20,222 nt of DNA from Larix sibirica (lineage: Eukaryota; Streptophyta; Pinopsida; Pinales; Pinaceae), in assembly GCA_004151065.3 (NCBI GenBank), contig NWUY0300033164.1, positions 1 through 20,222 on the forward strand, read 5' to 3'. The position numbers and the translations under genes were made by a program. The notes under the pieces are model-generated. The model was not told where the DNA came from. It worked only from the letters and a program-made list of their open reading frames with translations, and searched no databases. Shown here piece by piece: positions 1 to 10,254 of the stretch (its first letter is position 1; each line of letters starts with the position of its first letter).

Positions 1-358
1 GATTATTATTATAATACTTTTGTACATATACGTCATTTTTTGCACTCTAACTATGCATGTGATTGCTTAAGTACAACACCGCCAATTTCAACTAGATATT
101 TCATCCATACCATCATGTGTCTAAGGCAACATGGACAGACATATTATGCAAAACCTTGTGTAGACAGTACTTGCAACAGTTGTGGTGGATTAGCACTATG
201 GAGTGATTGCATCCATGAGAGTGAAGATCAAGCATTCGGGCATACAAGTGTTGAGAAACAAGTCTTCCAATATGAGACATATCAGTTACATGATGGGGAA
301 TAAAGTTGGAAGATTAAATTAGTGAATTCACAAGTAACAATGTCTTTGTGAAATTTTG

Positions 359-431
359 GTTAAAATTAGCTTATTCTATTGTTAATTGTTCTATCTAGTT
401 ATCTAATTCATTATTTTGATTTCCCCAATAG
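359..431 (+). other. Probable intron remnant in the decayed transposase-like gene
   Basis: The stretch begins GTTAAA and ends CCCCAATAG. It lies between family-like coding sequence on each side (SWKIKLV and QVTM before it, QVFDFILDF after it). The reading phase does not join cleanly, probably because of a frameshift near 346, so the exact donor is uncertain. Confidence 0.4.
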
Positions 432-1425
432 GTGCAAGTATTTGATTTTATTCTAGATTTTCATGGAAATATTCAACATTACATTCATCATGTTGATATG
501 GATCGGTGGAAAGATGAACAATTTATAATATGTAGAGATACATTCCCCCTTGGAAAAATATTGTCATTGGTTGATTTCGCTGAAAAATACACACTACAAC
601 CACAAAATGTGATACAAATCCAATATTATCATTCACATCAAGTGATCATAATGGTGCATATCACTCATAAGAACAAGCCAGATAGTAGTGAAGAGAAGTG
701 GGTGATATTGAAATAAATTCCCTTCTATATAAGTGATGACCAGACCCACGACATCCATTATGTGCAATAATGCTTTCAATTGTTCTATGATCAGTTGATC
801 TCTAGGGATATACCATTTTGTTGACATTGGATATGGTCATATGGTTGCACAAGGTAGTTCAATAATGCACGTGTATTTCAATGGTTGTATTTTTTGCACA
901 TAAAATACAAGTTTCCGTATGTATGGAACTATTTTGAGACTAGACATGGAAAAGAAGAGCACGATTGTGTTCATGCATGCATAAAACTGTTCTTTGAAGG
1001 GAAGAGATAAATTTTACTAACTTATCTCGTTCGAGATGTTGTGTCCATAGTTGATTGGTGTGCAAGTGTGATGGGAGAGAAATCAACAAGAAAAATCCAA
1101 GTGGAGAGAATTTTTGGGGAGGTGAGAGCTGCTGACTAACCACACACATATGGGGAAAACATAGTGCATGGAACTCGAAGATTTCTTTTTGTTAGAAGCT
1201 CACACAAATCAGCCCTTGAGATATGGACAAAAAACAAGGCTTTCTTTTGTGGTTCTTGTAGCATTGGTGAATGGGACGAGTGTGAGTTTATAGATTTGGT
1301 TGATACTTGGGACCGAGTCATGCTTGGTGGCAATATGCATGTATTGAATGAAATAATCCATTTGGAAGAGGATGAAATGTTAACTTCTACATATTATGAT
1401 CAAATATCGGATCTTCTACAAGCAG

Positions 1426-1556
1426 GTTCAATAATATGTTACATTGAGGCATTCATTATACTTTTCATCTATGTGGTTGTGAAGTCTGCATTTTATTATT
1501 TACATACTCCGCTTTTTTTAACAGAGTTCATGTGTACATTATGTTCCATTTTGCAG
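1426..1556 (+). other. Intron in the decayed transposase-like gene
   Basis: A consensus donor (GCAG|GTTCAA) and a T-rich acceptor (CCATTTTGCAG|GT) bracket 131 nt. Removing it joins DLLQAG to HIYAVVSPKN in the order I remember for the family, with the split glycine codon restored. This implies that the ancestral copy was a spliced nuclear gene and not a processed retrocopy. Confidence 0.7.
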
Positions 1557-1944
1557 GTCACATATATGCAGTGGTTTCCCCAAAAAACAATGAAGGGCGT
1601 TCTAAATTTTGGTTGTCACATTGCTTAGAGGGAAAGCAAACTATTTTCAAACCTATTAAGGATGATGAAAAGAATGATTTTTGACTGGCTCAATGGTTTT
1701 TAAAGGTGAATACTTGACTCTAGTATCACAACAAAGAAAGAATAATGGCTATGTGTATCAATATTATACACTAGGAAATGTTGTGTACGACTACACCAAC
1801 TTAATAGACCATGTAAACATCAAGTTGCATACAATTTCCCACAAAAAAAGGTCGCAAGTACGATACTTCCTACCTCATTTTGAGCATGAGAAATTGAGGG
1901 AAACCATTGGCAACAAAGACAATCCAGATGGCCTACTTGAGTGA

Positions 1945-2365
1945 ATGATGCAAGGAATCTATTCTTATGACTAGGTGAGTGTTTGAAAATTCATGTTTTA
2001 TAGTTTCATCAAGGGATTATCTATTTTATTAAGAAAGGTTTTAACATTTAGCCTTTTAGGACCATTTAGTCATATTATTTAGTCACTTTTAGCTATGTCA
2101 CTTATTATCTAGTGATTTTTTTTAATCTCATGTCTAAATTAGTCATTTAATTTATTCATTTTTTGGTATTTGCTCAAATTTAGTAGTATTCGGCTTAAAA
2201 ACACTATAGTGGATAACGTTTTTAGTCACCTAGTCATTTATTTGCCCAAATTCTACTAGTGTGAGAGATTTGTGTGAATTCTCGTATAGGGGCTAGATTA
2301 AAACTTTCATTGGAGAGTCATATACCCATGGATTGAGAGTGTCATGTATTGTAATACAGAGGTAA
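1945..2365. other. Non-genic AT-rich spacer with an iterated TTAGTCA motif
   Basis: No coding frame is credible here. TTAGTCA occurs at 2066-2072, 2079-2085, 2139-2145 and 2222-2228, with CTAGTCA at 2230-2236. The look is that of a transposon LTR or satellite fragment, but I see no LTR ends. Confidence 0.4.
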
Positions 2366-2590
2366 GGAGAAAAGGGTTGTTGGTGTAAGAGGAATGGTAG
2401 TGCGAATCACAATGTGAGATATATTTTAATTAGATGGAGGTATAAAAGTATCCAAGTGGAGGGTTCGTTGCATAGGGTTTTTAAAGAGTATTTATTGATG
2501 TACAAAAATGTGGAAATAAATATGGATTTGGCATATCAAAAGAGAGCCTTGGAGAGGAAGAAGGATTGGAATTCTTGCAATGGAATGTAG
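2366..2590 (+). pseudogene. Unrecognised coding-like relic, part 1
   Basis: A stop-free frame of about 74 codons lies on the purine-rich strand. It reads in part SLHRVFKEYLLMYKNVEI and DLAYQKRALERKKDW. There is no start codon near its beginning and no family that I recognise. The same frame continues downstream with many stops, several of which could come from TGG tryptophan codons by a G-to-A change, as expected of a methylated, decaying element. An open stretch of this length can also arise by chance, so the coding origin is only a suggestion. Confidence 0.25.
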
Positions 2591-2869
2591 TGTAAAGTTT
2601 TTTAACCAAAAACTCCTTGATTAGATCCAAAGAATGTAATTTGGTTTTAATCGTATCTATGGGTAACATGGGGGGAATAACAAGTGCATTGATGAATACA
2701 TTGGGTAAAATTGTTCAAGATGGATGAGTAATAATTAATTATCATCTAGTGGTAGAGGGGGTGTCTAGTGGGTGTCCATGAGTACATTAGGTTTAGGAGA
2801 AAGGGAAAATTGGGTCTTGGAAATTAGTGCTAGTAATGGATTGAGTATTGTGATAATCATGGAGCATAG

Positions 2870-2998
2870 TTGAAGAATAAAGGGTGGAATATTTACGAGT
2901 GGCATGCTAATCAAAACCAAGGTCAAGAGTGGTTGTATAGATGTTATCTTGAAGTTGATCCAAAATCAAAAGGATTTGAGTTGTTAGAGTGGGTGTAG
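2870..2998 (+). pseudogene. Unrecognised coding-like relic, part 2, same frame as part 1
   Basis: About 42 codons are open in the frame of the 2366-2590 relic. They read NIYEWHANQNQGQEWLYRCY followed by LEVDPKSKGFELLEWV, then a TAG. The composition is protein-like and tryptophan-rich. I do not recognise the family. The shared frame hints that both parts belong to one decayed protein, but the 280 bases between them hold many stops. Confidence 0.25.
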
Positions 2999-3201
2999 TA
3001 TCAAGGATAAAGAAGGCCGAAATTGTATTGGTAATGCATTACGAGGAGAGAATGCTTGAAGGTTCAAGGGATATGAAGAAATGTAGATGGGGTAAGATAA
3101 GAAAAAAAAGGGAGAATATGAAGGATGTTGATAGATAACTCACTAGGAAGAGATCTATATCTTGAAGAAGTGTTATTTCCAAAGGATGATGTTGAGCATG
3201 A

Positions 3202-3217
3202 AGAGAGAGAGAGAGAA
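3202..3217 (+). repeat. Short (AG)n microsatellite
   Basis: An uninterrupted run of about seven AG units lies in a purine-rich strand. Confidence 0.8.
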
Positions 3218-3242
3218 AATAAACTAACACTACCAATATCTA

Positions 3243-3398
3243 GGTGGGAGGGTGGACTCCAATGAATTAGATATGCAAATATCTTCTTTCCAAAAAAAAA
3301 ATTCCACTTTGAGTGTAAAACTAAAGAAGGAAATTAGATGAATGTAGGTGTTAATATTAGATTTGGGTGGGAAGATACACTCCAAATTACTAGATATG
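3243..3398 (+). repeat. Pair of diverged 33-nt direct repeats
   Basis: 3243-3275 and 3366-3398 align without gaps at roughly three quarters identity, sharing GGTGGGA, ACTCCAA and TAGATATG. The period is 123 nt, so this may be the remains of a tandem repeat. Confidence 0.4.
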
Positions 3399-3707
3399 TA
3401 CTACTATTGTAAGAAATATCTCATCCTAGATAGAGAGGAAGAGGATACATGTCAGGATATGGAATCTTATAGAAGAAATGAATGGATCCACACTAAGGAA
3501 CTTGAGGCCTAATGAATAAGGAAGAAAAACCCTTTAGGGGTGTTAGGAAGCCGAATCTAGCACCAAATTGATATGTAAACAAAAACAATGCATAAATTAA
3601 AGTACTTCTATTAGCTTAATTCCTAATTCATTTTTACATGGAAAGAGACTTATTTATATAAGTATATCCAAAATGGAGATGATTAAATTTGAACATGTCA
3701 ACCCCAT

Positions 3708-3718
3708 TATTTAATATT
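3708..3718. repeat. Target-site duplication, left copy, of the SINE-like element
   Basis: TATTTAATATT adjoins the element's T-tract (its A-tail on the minus strand) and is matched exactly at 3935-3945. Confidence 0.5.
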
Positions 3719-3934
3719 TTTTTGTAAATAGGGGAATTGAAAACTAGGGTTAGGATCGTACTAGCATGACATGGGGATGATTCTAGTCTGCTACCACTAT
3801 ACCCCTATGCATGCCAACACTACCCCACTCGTAGAACTCATGGCTAATCAAGATTGGAACCTGTGACTTCATAAGGAGTGACTTAACATCGCATCCTATC
3901 ACCAACTAGTCTACACCCCAAGGACTAACCCATG
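3719..3934 (-). mobile_element. tRNA-derived SINE-like retroelement
   Basis: Read on the minus strand, a tRNA-like head carries an A box TAGACTAGTTGGT (3901-3913) and a B box GGTTCCAATCT (3851-3861) at close to tRNA spacing. These are the internal RNA polymerase III promoter parts found in tRNA-derived SINEs. The body runs about 216 nt and ends in an A-rich tail (TTTACAAAAA). The unit is bounded by an exact 11-bp direct repeat, TATTTAATATT, at 3708-3718 and 3935-3945, which I read as the target-site duplication. No second copy is visible in the window. The low complexity of the duplicated 11-mer is the weakest point. SINEs encode no protein and depend on LINE enzymes. Confidence 0.6.
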
Positions 3935-3945
3935 TATTTAATATT
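3935..3945. repeat. Target-site duplication, right copy, of the SINE-like element
   Basis: An exact copy of 3708-3718 lies just outside the tRNA-like 5' end of the element. Confidence 0.5.
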
Positions 3946-5610
3946 AAAAACTAAGTACTTATAAAATATTCCAATGCTTGGTAACTATAATATTTCACTT
4001 CTTCAATGTGTCTCTCCTAGGGCCTGTACAAAACCATTCCTTCACTACACCATATTTCAAAATAATTTGAGAACTATGGTTTAAAAGATAGGATCTCCTT
4101 AGTTCACCATCATGTGTCGGTTCTTGGTTTCCTTTTTCCAACGTATGAATGAGCAAATTTTCATCAATTGTACTAAAATATTCGATCACTATGCAACTCT
4201 TCTCAATTAAATGATGGGCATAATTGGAGGGATTCTTTGATTGATGGTAGAGGGGACCCTATGTAATCTTGGTTAATTCTATAAAATGTAAAGAATGAAA
4301 ATTATTTGACCCTGTAATTTTCTTGCCTCTCATTTCAAGGATTAAAATTTAGATGCAATGCTCCTTTCAAAGTATAATTCCCCATATTTTCACCTATGAC
4401 AATTAAAACCCTAAATGTGATTAGATGATATGTCTCACTTATTATCTCTTAACCTCAGTTGGCCTGAGAAGACTATAGGCATATGGATTATAATATGTAG
4501 TTGTAAATGGTATTTGTTTATGAATTTCATTGGTTAAGTCATGAATGATGAAAAGGGGGTATGATGTCCCTCTAGCATGTTATGTTATAGATAAATATGG
4601 TACATGAATACCAATTTATAATGTATTTGGAAATGGATGCTAAGTAGTTTGCACATGGTAAAAATATTATCCTTTTACCATGTTGGTCGGTTTATGAGAT
4701 GTTAATCATAGGTAAAATGTTAAACTTATGCACGATATTGTATCTGCTAACTAACCCATAGTTTAAATGGGCTAAGTGATAGATGGAGGGATATGGCACT
4801 GAAGTGGTGTAGGTGATGTGGGCTTTGAAATAATAATGGTAGTATGCTAGTAAGAATTATTTAGAGAGTTATCAATTGGTTTCAAATGCATTTATACGAT
4901 GTTTTGGAAAGTGCACGTTCTATAAGAAGCACAATTTCCCAAACTAGTCATTTGATGATGTGGTCCCACTAACAACAACAAAAACAACATGGTATGAGAA
5001 ATAATACGGTGTTGAACCTAGTTCTATTAGTGGGGGTGGAGTTATTTCCCACCATTTATCCTTCAAAACCCGGAGTCGTGGGTTGTGCTAAATCACACTC
5101 CCCAAGTTCTGTGATGACAACTAGTAGTTACCTATTGGGAAATCTTAGTCGAAGCAATCGACACTTTCGTTGACAGGTTCTATCTGGGGTTAGGTCAATA
5201 TAGTTGATGCTCCAGGATATTTCAGAAGAGGAAGGATAGGATGTGTAATAGAGTTGTGAATTAGATAGAGGATTCAGGTAGTAAAGAATGTTGTGGAAGT
5301 TAACTAACAGTCTCATTACTCGTATGTTAAAAACCTTGTTTTACTTATGTATGATGACCTCAATGTGCAATATAGTTCATAATATATTTCCATAAACTAG
5401 CTAGTAGAATTGCTAATGTTTGACTGTTGAATTACTATCTTACATGCTTGTGTGTGAACAAATAGAAACTTTGAATTAGAGGCAGCGACTTCTTATCATT
5501 AGAACACATGCAACATATGTATACGCTAGCTACACATATATACATTGTGCATATGTGCTAGTATAGTTATTAGATATATTTTAGTTTCAGTTTAATTATA
5601 AAATAATGGT
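3946..5610. other. Non-genic stretch, nothing recognised
   Basis: Only short frames on either strand without family resemblance are present, and no RNA gene or clear repeat. An imperfect hairpin of CTAGC/CACATAT arms sits near 5526-5567. Confidence 0.5.
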
Positions 5611-6345
5611 TAATGGTTATCTTATTGTGTTAATTCAGACTGAAAATGCATAAATATTAATTCCATTAATAGTAGCATTTTCATTAAATATATTAATATT
5701 TAATATTAGTATATTAGAGTGATATTTGATTAATTAATTTAGTATTAAAGCAATATTTTAGCATAAATTTGATTTATGTTTAAATTTGACTTGTTAAACA
5801 TATTTGCCATGATAAAAGAGTTACATTCACACATTTTCAAGGATTTATTAAACAATTGGATTTTATTTATTTATTTATACTTTAACCTTGGTAACAATAG
5901 AGTCAAAGGTGGTGACTTTCCTTGGAAGAGAGGTTGTGGATTAAAAAAAAGAGATAAGGAAAAAATGTTAATAAATAGGACAAAAGTGTATTTGGAGTGG
6001 GAGGATTGAGGATAAGAGAAAAATGGACATCAGAGAGGGAAGTTGAAGCTGGGAAACCCTTGGGGGATGAGGAGATATGAACTAGAGGGGATTTAAATAT
6101 TGAGGATTACATGCACATTTTGTTGTTGTGGTGGTGGTGGATGATACCATGGGAACAAAGGGCTATGAAACCCATATGTTTCCTAAACCTAGCAACAGGA
6201 GAAGCTTCTAGTTGGATGGGATGTAAATCCTAGTTTGGGCAGGAGAACATGGGAATTGGAGGATAAGTGGATTCACATTCGAACATATTTAATCGATAAA
6301 GCATTATTTTCCTCTTGTATCATTTCAGTAAATTAGAAAATACAA
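5611..6345 (+). repeat. Dispersed repeat R, copy R1 (uninterrupted)
   Basis: This sequence is about 85% identical by eye to 13166-13792 and 19395-20159. Shared landmarks are AAAATGCATAAATATTAATT, GAGATAAGGAAAAAATG, a purine-rich GGAGTGGGAGGAT block and ATGATACCATGGGAA. A frame starting at 5776 runs 77 codons here but is stopped inside the purine-rich block, so coding is unlikely in this copy. It is probably part of a transposon family. R1 extends past the points where the other two copies are interrupted and so serves as the intact reference. Confidence 0.65.
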
Positions 6346-6498
6346 TACATGAAATTTATGATCATGCTCTCAAAGTATCTTACTCATTAATTTATCAAAA
6401 TATATATGTATGCTTATATAATTAGATAAATTGTTAGATATAAAATGTTTTTTTGATAAACAATTGTTAGATTAGATAAATTGTTGTTAGATAGTAGT

Positions 6499-6521
6499 TA
6501 AGGACCCATAGGGGGTCCTTA
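6499..6521. repeat. Perfect hairpin, 9-bp arms
   Basis: TAAGGACCC and GGGTCCTTA are separated by ATAGG. Confidence 0.7.
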
Positions 6522-6524
6522 CAT

Positions 6525-6546
6525 ATGGTATTAGATCCTTGGTTCC
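6525..6546 (+). other. Possible degraded retrotransposon primer-binding site
   Basis: TGGTATTAGATCC begins at 6526 and resembles the plant tRNA-Met primer site TGGTATCAGAGC with two changes. It directly follows CCTTACA, an LTR-like CA end. No matching LTR was found, so this is a weak call. Confidence 0.3.
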
Positions 6547-6559
6547 AAATGTGGAACCA
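6540..6559. repeat. Perfect hairpin, 8-bp arms, AATG loop
   Basis: TGGTTCCA and TGGAACCA flank AATG, 18 nt downstream of the previous hairpin. Confidence 0.7.
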
Positions 6560-7384
6560 TAGGGCATACTCTAAATTGAAAACCCCTAAAACCCTAAAGA
6601 AACAAAAGTTCACTAAAAAAAAACAATGGAACATAAATTTACATGTTACATAAGTGAAATATAATTTGAAATTAACAGAATAGAAGTGTGATTTGAACTT
6701 AATAGAACCAAAAAACTTATTTTAGAGAGAATTATTTTGAATTAAAAACTATTTATAAGGTAGGAAAACCAACATGCTTCCCCCAAAAAATGAAGATTAC
6801 AGTATAAGTGGAACTTGTTCCATGCTGCAGCTCATAAAAATAAGTATAGAACCATTGATGGAAACCCTGCTACTTGCAACAATAAAGGGAAAATAATATT
6901 AGATATGTTAGCAAGCAAACACAAATTTGCAAAATGAAATTTAACCAAAAACATTTTGAGAGAATTACTGATATACTTGAGGGAATTGCATAATGGGATG
7001 CTCGAGCTATATTTGATTCACTATGCAAAATGATATCTAACCAAAATTTTTATCTCAATAGGTGGATACAAAAATATATATTTAGAATTTGATGACTGGT
7101 TTTCTTTGCCCTTGGTCAATATTTCAAATTTGATTGAATTTATCCAAAAGATCAAATGTGGTTATTACTATAAAACATCATTGGGCACCATAGCTACCCT
7201 ATTTGCGGCATCTTAAATAAATATAAGGTTGAACCTTTCCTAAGGATATTAAAATTCTAGGTTGGGGGCATAGAGAGAGGGCATTGGGGTCAAAGAATTC
7301 ATTCGAGGGTCCCAAGTCGATTCATGTTAGCATACATATTCATTTCTTTGCACTAAGAAGAGCGATGGATGTTGTGACATAAGA

Positions 7385-7407
7385 TAATGTAACGTAATGT
7401 TACATTA
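7385..7407. repeat. Perfect inverted repeat, 9-bp arms
   Basis: TAATGTAAC and GTTACATTA flank GTAAT. No function is evident. Confidence 0.6.
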
Positions 7408-7516
7408 CCAAAAATAAAAAGTAATTAAAAAATTGTGTGTATGGCTCATAAAATAAAAAAAATTAATGAACATTAATAAAAAAAATCCATGTCGGCCTAT
7501 AAAATAAAACTTAAAA

Positions 7517-7630
7517 CTTAAACCCGGATCTATCAATCAAGAGAGATATCAAATCTCAAGTTTGAAATTTAAAAAAAATGCACCTTAAGTAATTGGATCC
7601 CTTTAGGTGATTGATAAATCTGGGTTTAAG
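7517..7630. repeat. Inverted repeat with 23-nt arms spanning the duplication breakpoint
   Basis: 7517-7539 and 7608-7630 are reverse complements at 21 of 23 positions (CTTAAACCC...ATCAATCA against TGATTGAT...GGGTTTAAG), separated by 68 nt. It could be a small foldback or MITE-like relic, but no target duplication is clear. The point where the second 6.2-kb copy begins (equivalent to 7618) falls inside the right arm. Confidence 0.6.
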
Positions 7631-7819
7631 ATGTATCTATATTGGTTTATTCATAGTAATACAACATGTATAAAGCAGTTACGTGGGACTCATCTAAAAC
7701 TTGATCTAAATGATAAAAATTCAAATTTTCAAACATTGTTTGACACAATAATTCCCCAGATTACCCTAAGGGCATCCCAACTCTTACCTTTTTACATTTA
7801 GGGTTGGGAGATCCTAAAA

Positions 7820-8487
7820 GCCAAAAGCCAAAAGAGTTCTCAAATTCTGTTTTTCAAGATAAGTCATGAAATGAATGAGAGAGTGAGACCCAATCTCCAT
7901 TTATAACCTCATGTGGCTTTTTCGTTCCCTTAAAATAATATAAAATGACTTTATAAGCCCTTTCTTCAATTTCCCCCAAAATTCCTTTTTCTAACACCCT
8001 TTTAACTCCAAAAATTGTTTTATTTGATATTAAAACATTTATGGGCATTGGAAGTCACTTTTCATCATCCCAACATTTAAATATTTTCATCTTCTTTCCA
8101 ACAATCTATTATACTAAGGTCCCATTAAATTATTTGAATAAAATTAAACAATCTTAGTAAAATAATTAAATTAAAGCTGATAATACACCTGATTTGTGAA
8201 AGCTATCACAAAGCATTGTAATCGAAATTTGGTTGCACTGGAATGATATCAATGATGAATAATGAAAATTGGGCCCAATTAGGTGACTTAATATAAACAG
8301 AAACTCTCTCCATAAATATTGGAGTACTCTCCAAAATCTAAAATTCACTTTGAAAAGTGGCATAAGAGTCCTCTAGACAAAGTGAGCTCATTTCCAACAT
8401 CAAACATCTTTTCAGAAAAGGATAACAATCATTGAGAAAGTTGATGCCTACTACAATATTGAAGTGACTGGAAATGGGGACATTACA
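7820..8487 (-). repeat. 3' LTR (shortened) of the retroelement in copy 1
   Basis: On the minus strand it starts TGTAATGTCCCC at 8487, directly after a polypurine tract. It aligns with 12540-13165 at roughly 80% identity, including CTCTAGACAAA, CCAACATCAAACATC and CTACTACAATATTGAAG. Resemblance to the 5' LTR ends near 7820, about 900 bp short of the length implied by the primer site. The 3' part therefore seems deleted or replaced. A TATAAAGT motif at 7948-7955 (minus) is conserved with the 5' LTR. Confidence 0.7.
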
Positions 8488-8489
8488 AT

Positions 8490-8499
8490 CCTCCCTCCT
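8490..8499 (-). promoter_or_regulatory. Polypurine tract of the retroelement, copy 1
   Basis: The minus strand reads AGGAGGGAGG followed by AT and the LTR start TGTAATG. This is the normal position of the plus-strand DNA primer, and it fixes the element's orientation. Confidence 0.65.
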
Positions 8500-9094
8500 A
8501 AAATATTGCTTATCCTTGTACAATTTTGACACAACATCAAAATCACTAGATTGATCGATACCAGAACCAAATGTGAACCTAGGGTCCCAAGTCAATCTCT
8601 AAACAATCCCACCATGTTGTCACTATACTTTCTGATTAGAATCGAAAATACATTGTGCCAATATGCACTCTCCTCTTCTATAACCCAATAACATAATCAC
8701 CTCAAAAAACAGATTGGAATCCTTGTAAGAGTTGAATGTCATGTCATGAAATATCTCCTTCCAAAGCATCTTAGTATAGTCTACACCTACAATCCCATTG
8801 TCTGATATGAACTAGGGAAACATGAAAAATAATTTGTCAACAAGAAAACATTGTCCTCAGTATATCCTATATGGAATCCCAAGAATAATATAGACCAGTC
8901 CTTTACAACTAGGTGATGTGAAAGATGAAAACAATGTCAAATATGAAAATACCTTCCTTGGGAATACTTTTGCTGTCAAAAATTGATAACACCTCATTAA
9001 CACTTAATATCCAAGTGTCAATAAAGCATCCTCAAGCATACCAACTCACATGACCAACAACAGTCCTCAAAAAATCATCTGAATACACACACAT

Positions 9095-9134
<40 letters not shown>

Positions 9135-10254
9135 CAATATCTTGTAATGATTGCAATAATAATCACTCACCCTATTGGAAGCTAGAAATAACTACACTAA
9201 ATTTGTAAATCTTCCCACACCTTTCTACCAATTAGCATGTAAGTAGTCAAAGTCAATATTCCCATAAACTGATGTTGTCAAAATCAGCGTGGAAATGCAA
9301 GGGTAGGAGCAGTCATAAAAAATTACACCTGAAAACATAGGAGATGCGAGTGTGGAAATTACCATAAATATTCCTCCAATAACCAAATTACACCTACCAA
9401 TCAACACCAACTGAGAATTACTCCACTGCTAGGATGAAGGTATTGGCAACCCATTTATATGCTAGCATTCAAGGACCTATGTAGGCTAATTGTAAAGTGG
9501 ACAATGGTACCAACTCTGAAGTTTTGTCCACCACTCCAATTTTGAGTCAACATATCATTGCTGAAGATTGTACCTGGATCCCAAATCTAGTGATTATCTT
9601 CAATCATACATCCTCATAATCGCTGAAAGAAAAGATAAAAGCAGTGTTAAGTCTGAAAACATGATTTATAACCACCCTAGAAATGCCTCCATTGTCATAA
9701 ACTAGTAATATATCATCAACATTCAACATCCAAGTGGTATTGTGACAATCCCATGCACACAAATCAATGCAATCAACTGCTATAATCAATGCAAAGTCTG
9801 CAAATTTCATGATCAACACCATAGAAAAACCCTTAAACATTAACATGTGTAAGCTAGAAAGCAAATAATAAAGTCTAAAAACTCTCCCACAAGTTGTTTC
9901 ACATTGCATCTTGGAAGAGTGTTGTCTTTGACAAAACATGCATTATCAAAATGAATTATCTTCCCTAAAGGTAACATCTTAGTTTCCATTATCAACTCAT
10001 CAAGTATATGTCTCCAATTCACTTTCAACTTCTCATTAAAATACTAATGACAAAATATTTACATACATTGTGTTCTTCGAAAGTGATGATAAGTAAGGGT
10101 ATTTTCATGAAGTGAGGAAAAGTAAATACATTATGGACTATCATGTATTGTGTGTAACTTGGGCCCACAAACATTATTGCATGCTTAGCCATAAAATATT
10201 GAATATTGATAAGAAGATGCCCCTTACCAATGTCATTAATATAGATCTTATCTA
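8500..10254 (-). other. Element interior downstream of the gag relic, no pol recognised
   Basis: Short frames follow one another on the minus strand (10258-10025, 10028-9840, 9939-9604, 9410-9225), each in a new frame and none resembling a known retroelement enzyme. The first overlaps the gag relic's stop by four bases (ATGA). A frame across the LTR junction (8595-8338) reads TWDPRFTFGSGIDQSS before entering the 3' LTR and may be the end of a lost polyprotein. Two segments resemble each other at 8930-9010 and 9640-9740 and include CACTTGGAT, which suggests an old internal duplication. The frames are noted here and not called as genes. Confidence 0.4.
9085..9133 (+). repeat. (AC)n microsatellite, copy 1
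   Basis: This is a 49-nt AC tract with one ATGC interruption eight bases in. The equivalent tract in the second unit has the same length and the same interruption. Confidence 0.95.

Larger units (their letters stand above)
1..1944 (+). pseudogene. Decayed transposase-like plant protein gene, probably 5'-truncated by the window edge
   Basis: I read this as one broken gene. A cysteine-rich stretch (CVDSTCNSCGGLALW, about 157-201) is followed by FPLGKILSLVDFAEKYTLQPQN near 549-611 and by HWIWSYGC near 825-848. Next come WNYFET with RHGKEEHD (about 924-962), then IVDWCASVMGEKSTRK, then FFCGSCSIGEWDECE (about 1242-1286), ending NPDGLLE before TGA at 1942-1944. Frame 3 carries the gene from 432 to 1425 despite stops near 714, 765, 822, 855, 999 and 1137. 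After an intron the frame changes, and one base is missing near 1680. From memory, relatives in mosses, lycophytes and conifers carry WSDGC and HGKGEHDGAGA motifs; here the aspartate of WSDGC is tyrosine and two glycines of the second motif are lost. The role is unproven: the motifs suggest an RNase H-like transposase, but that is inference. No intact copy is present. Confidence 0.7.
6346..7516. other. AT-rich non-genic stretch with hairpins and a possible LTR remnant
   Basis: No credible gene is present. The region holds the hairpins at 6499-6559, A-tracts, and the 9-bp-armed palindrome at 7385-7407. Confidence 0.5.

Noticed and set aside
3995-5316. Minus-strand frames of 62-64 codons
   Set aside because: They are short, with no domain, no coding-like neighbours and no conservation visible within the window.
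9085-9133. Alternating AC tract as a functional Z-DNA site
   Set aside because: It is an ordinary microsatellite, with nothing in the context to support a role.
9604-9939. Minus-strand NVDDILLVY, reminiscent of the YVDD motif of copia reverse transcriptase
   Set aside because: No neighbouring reverse-transcriptase motifs occur on either side, and a related segment at 8930-9010 does not keep the motif. Chance is more likely.
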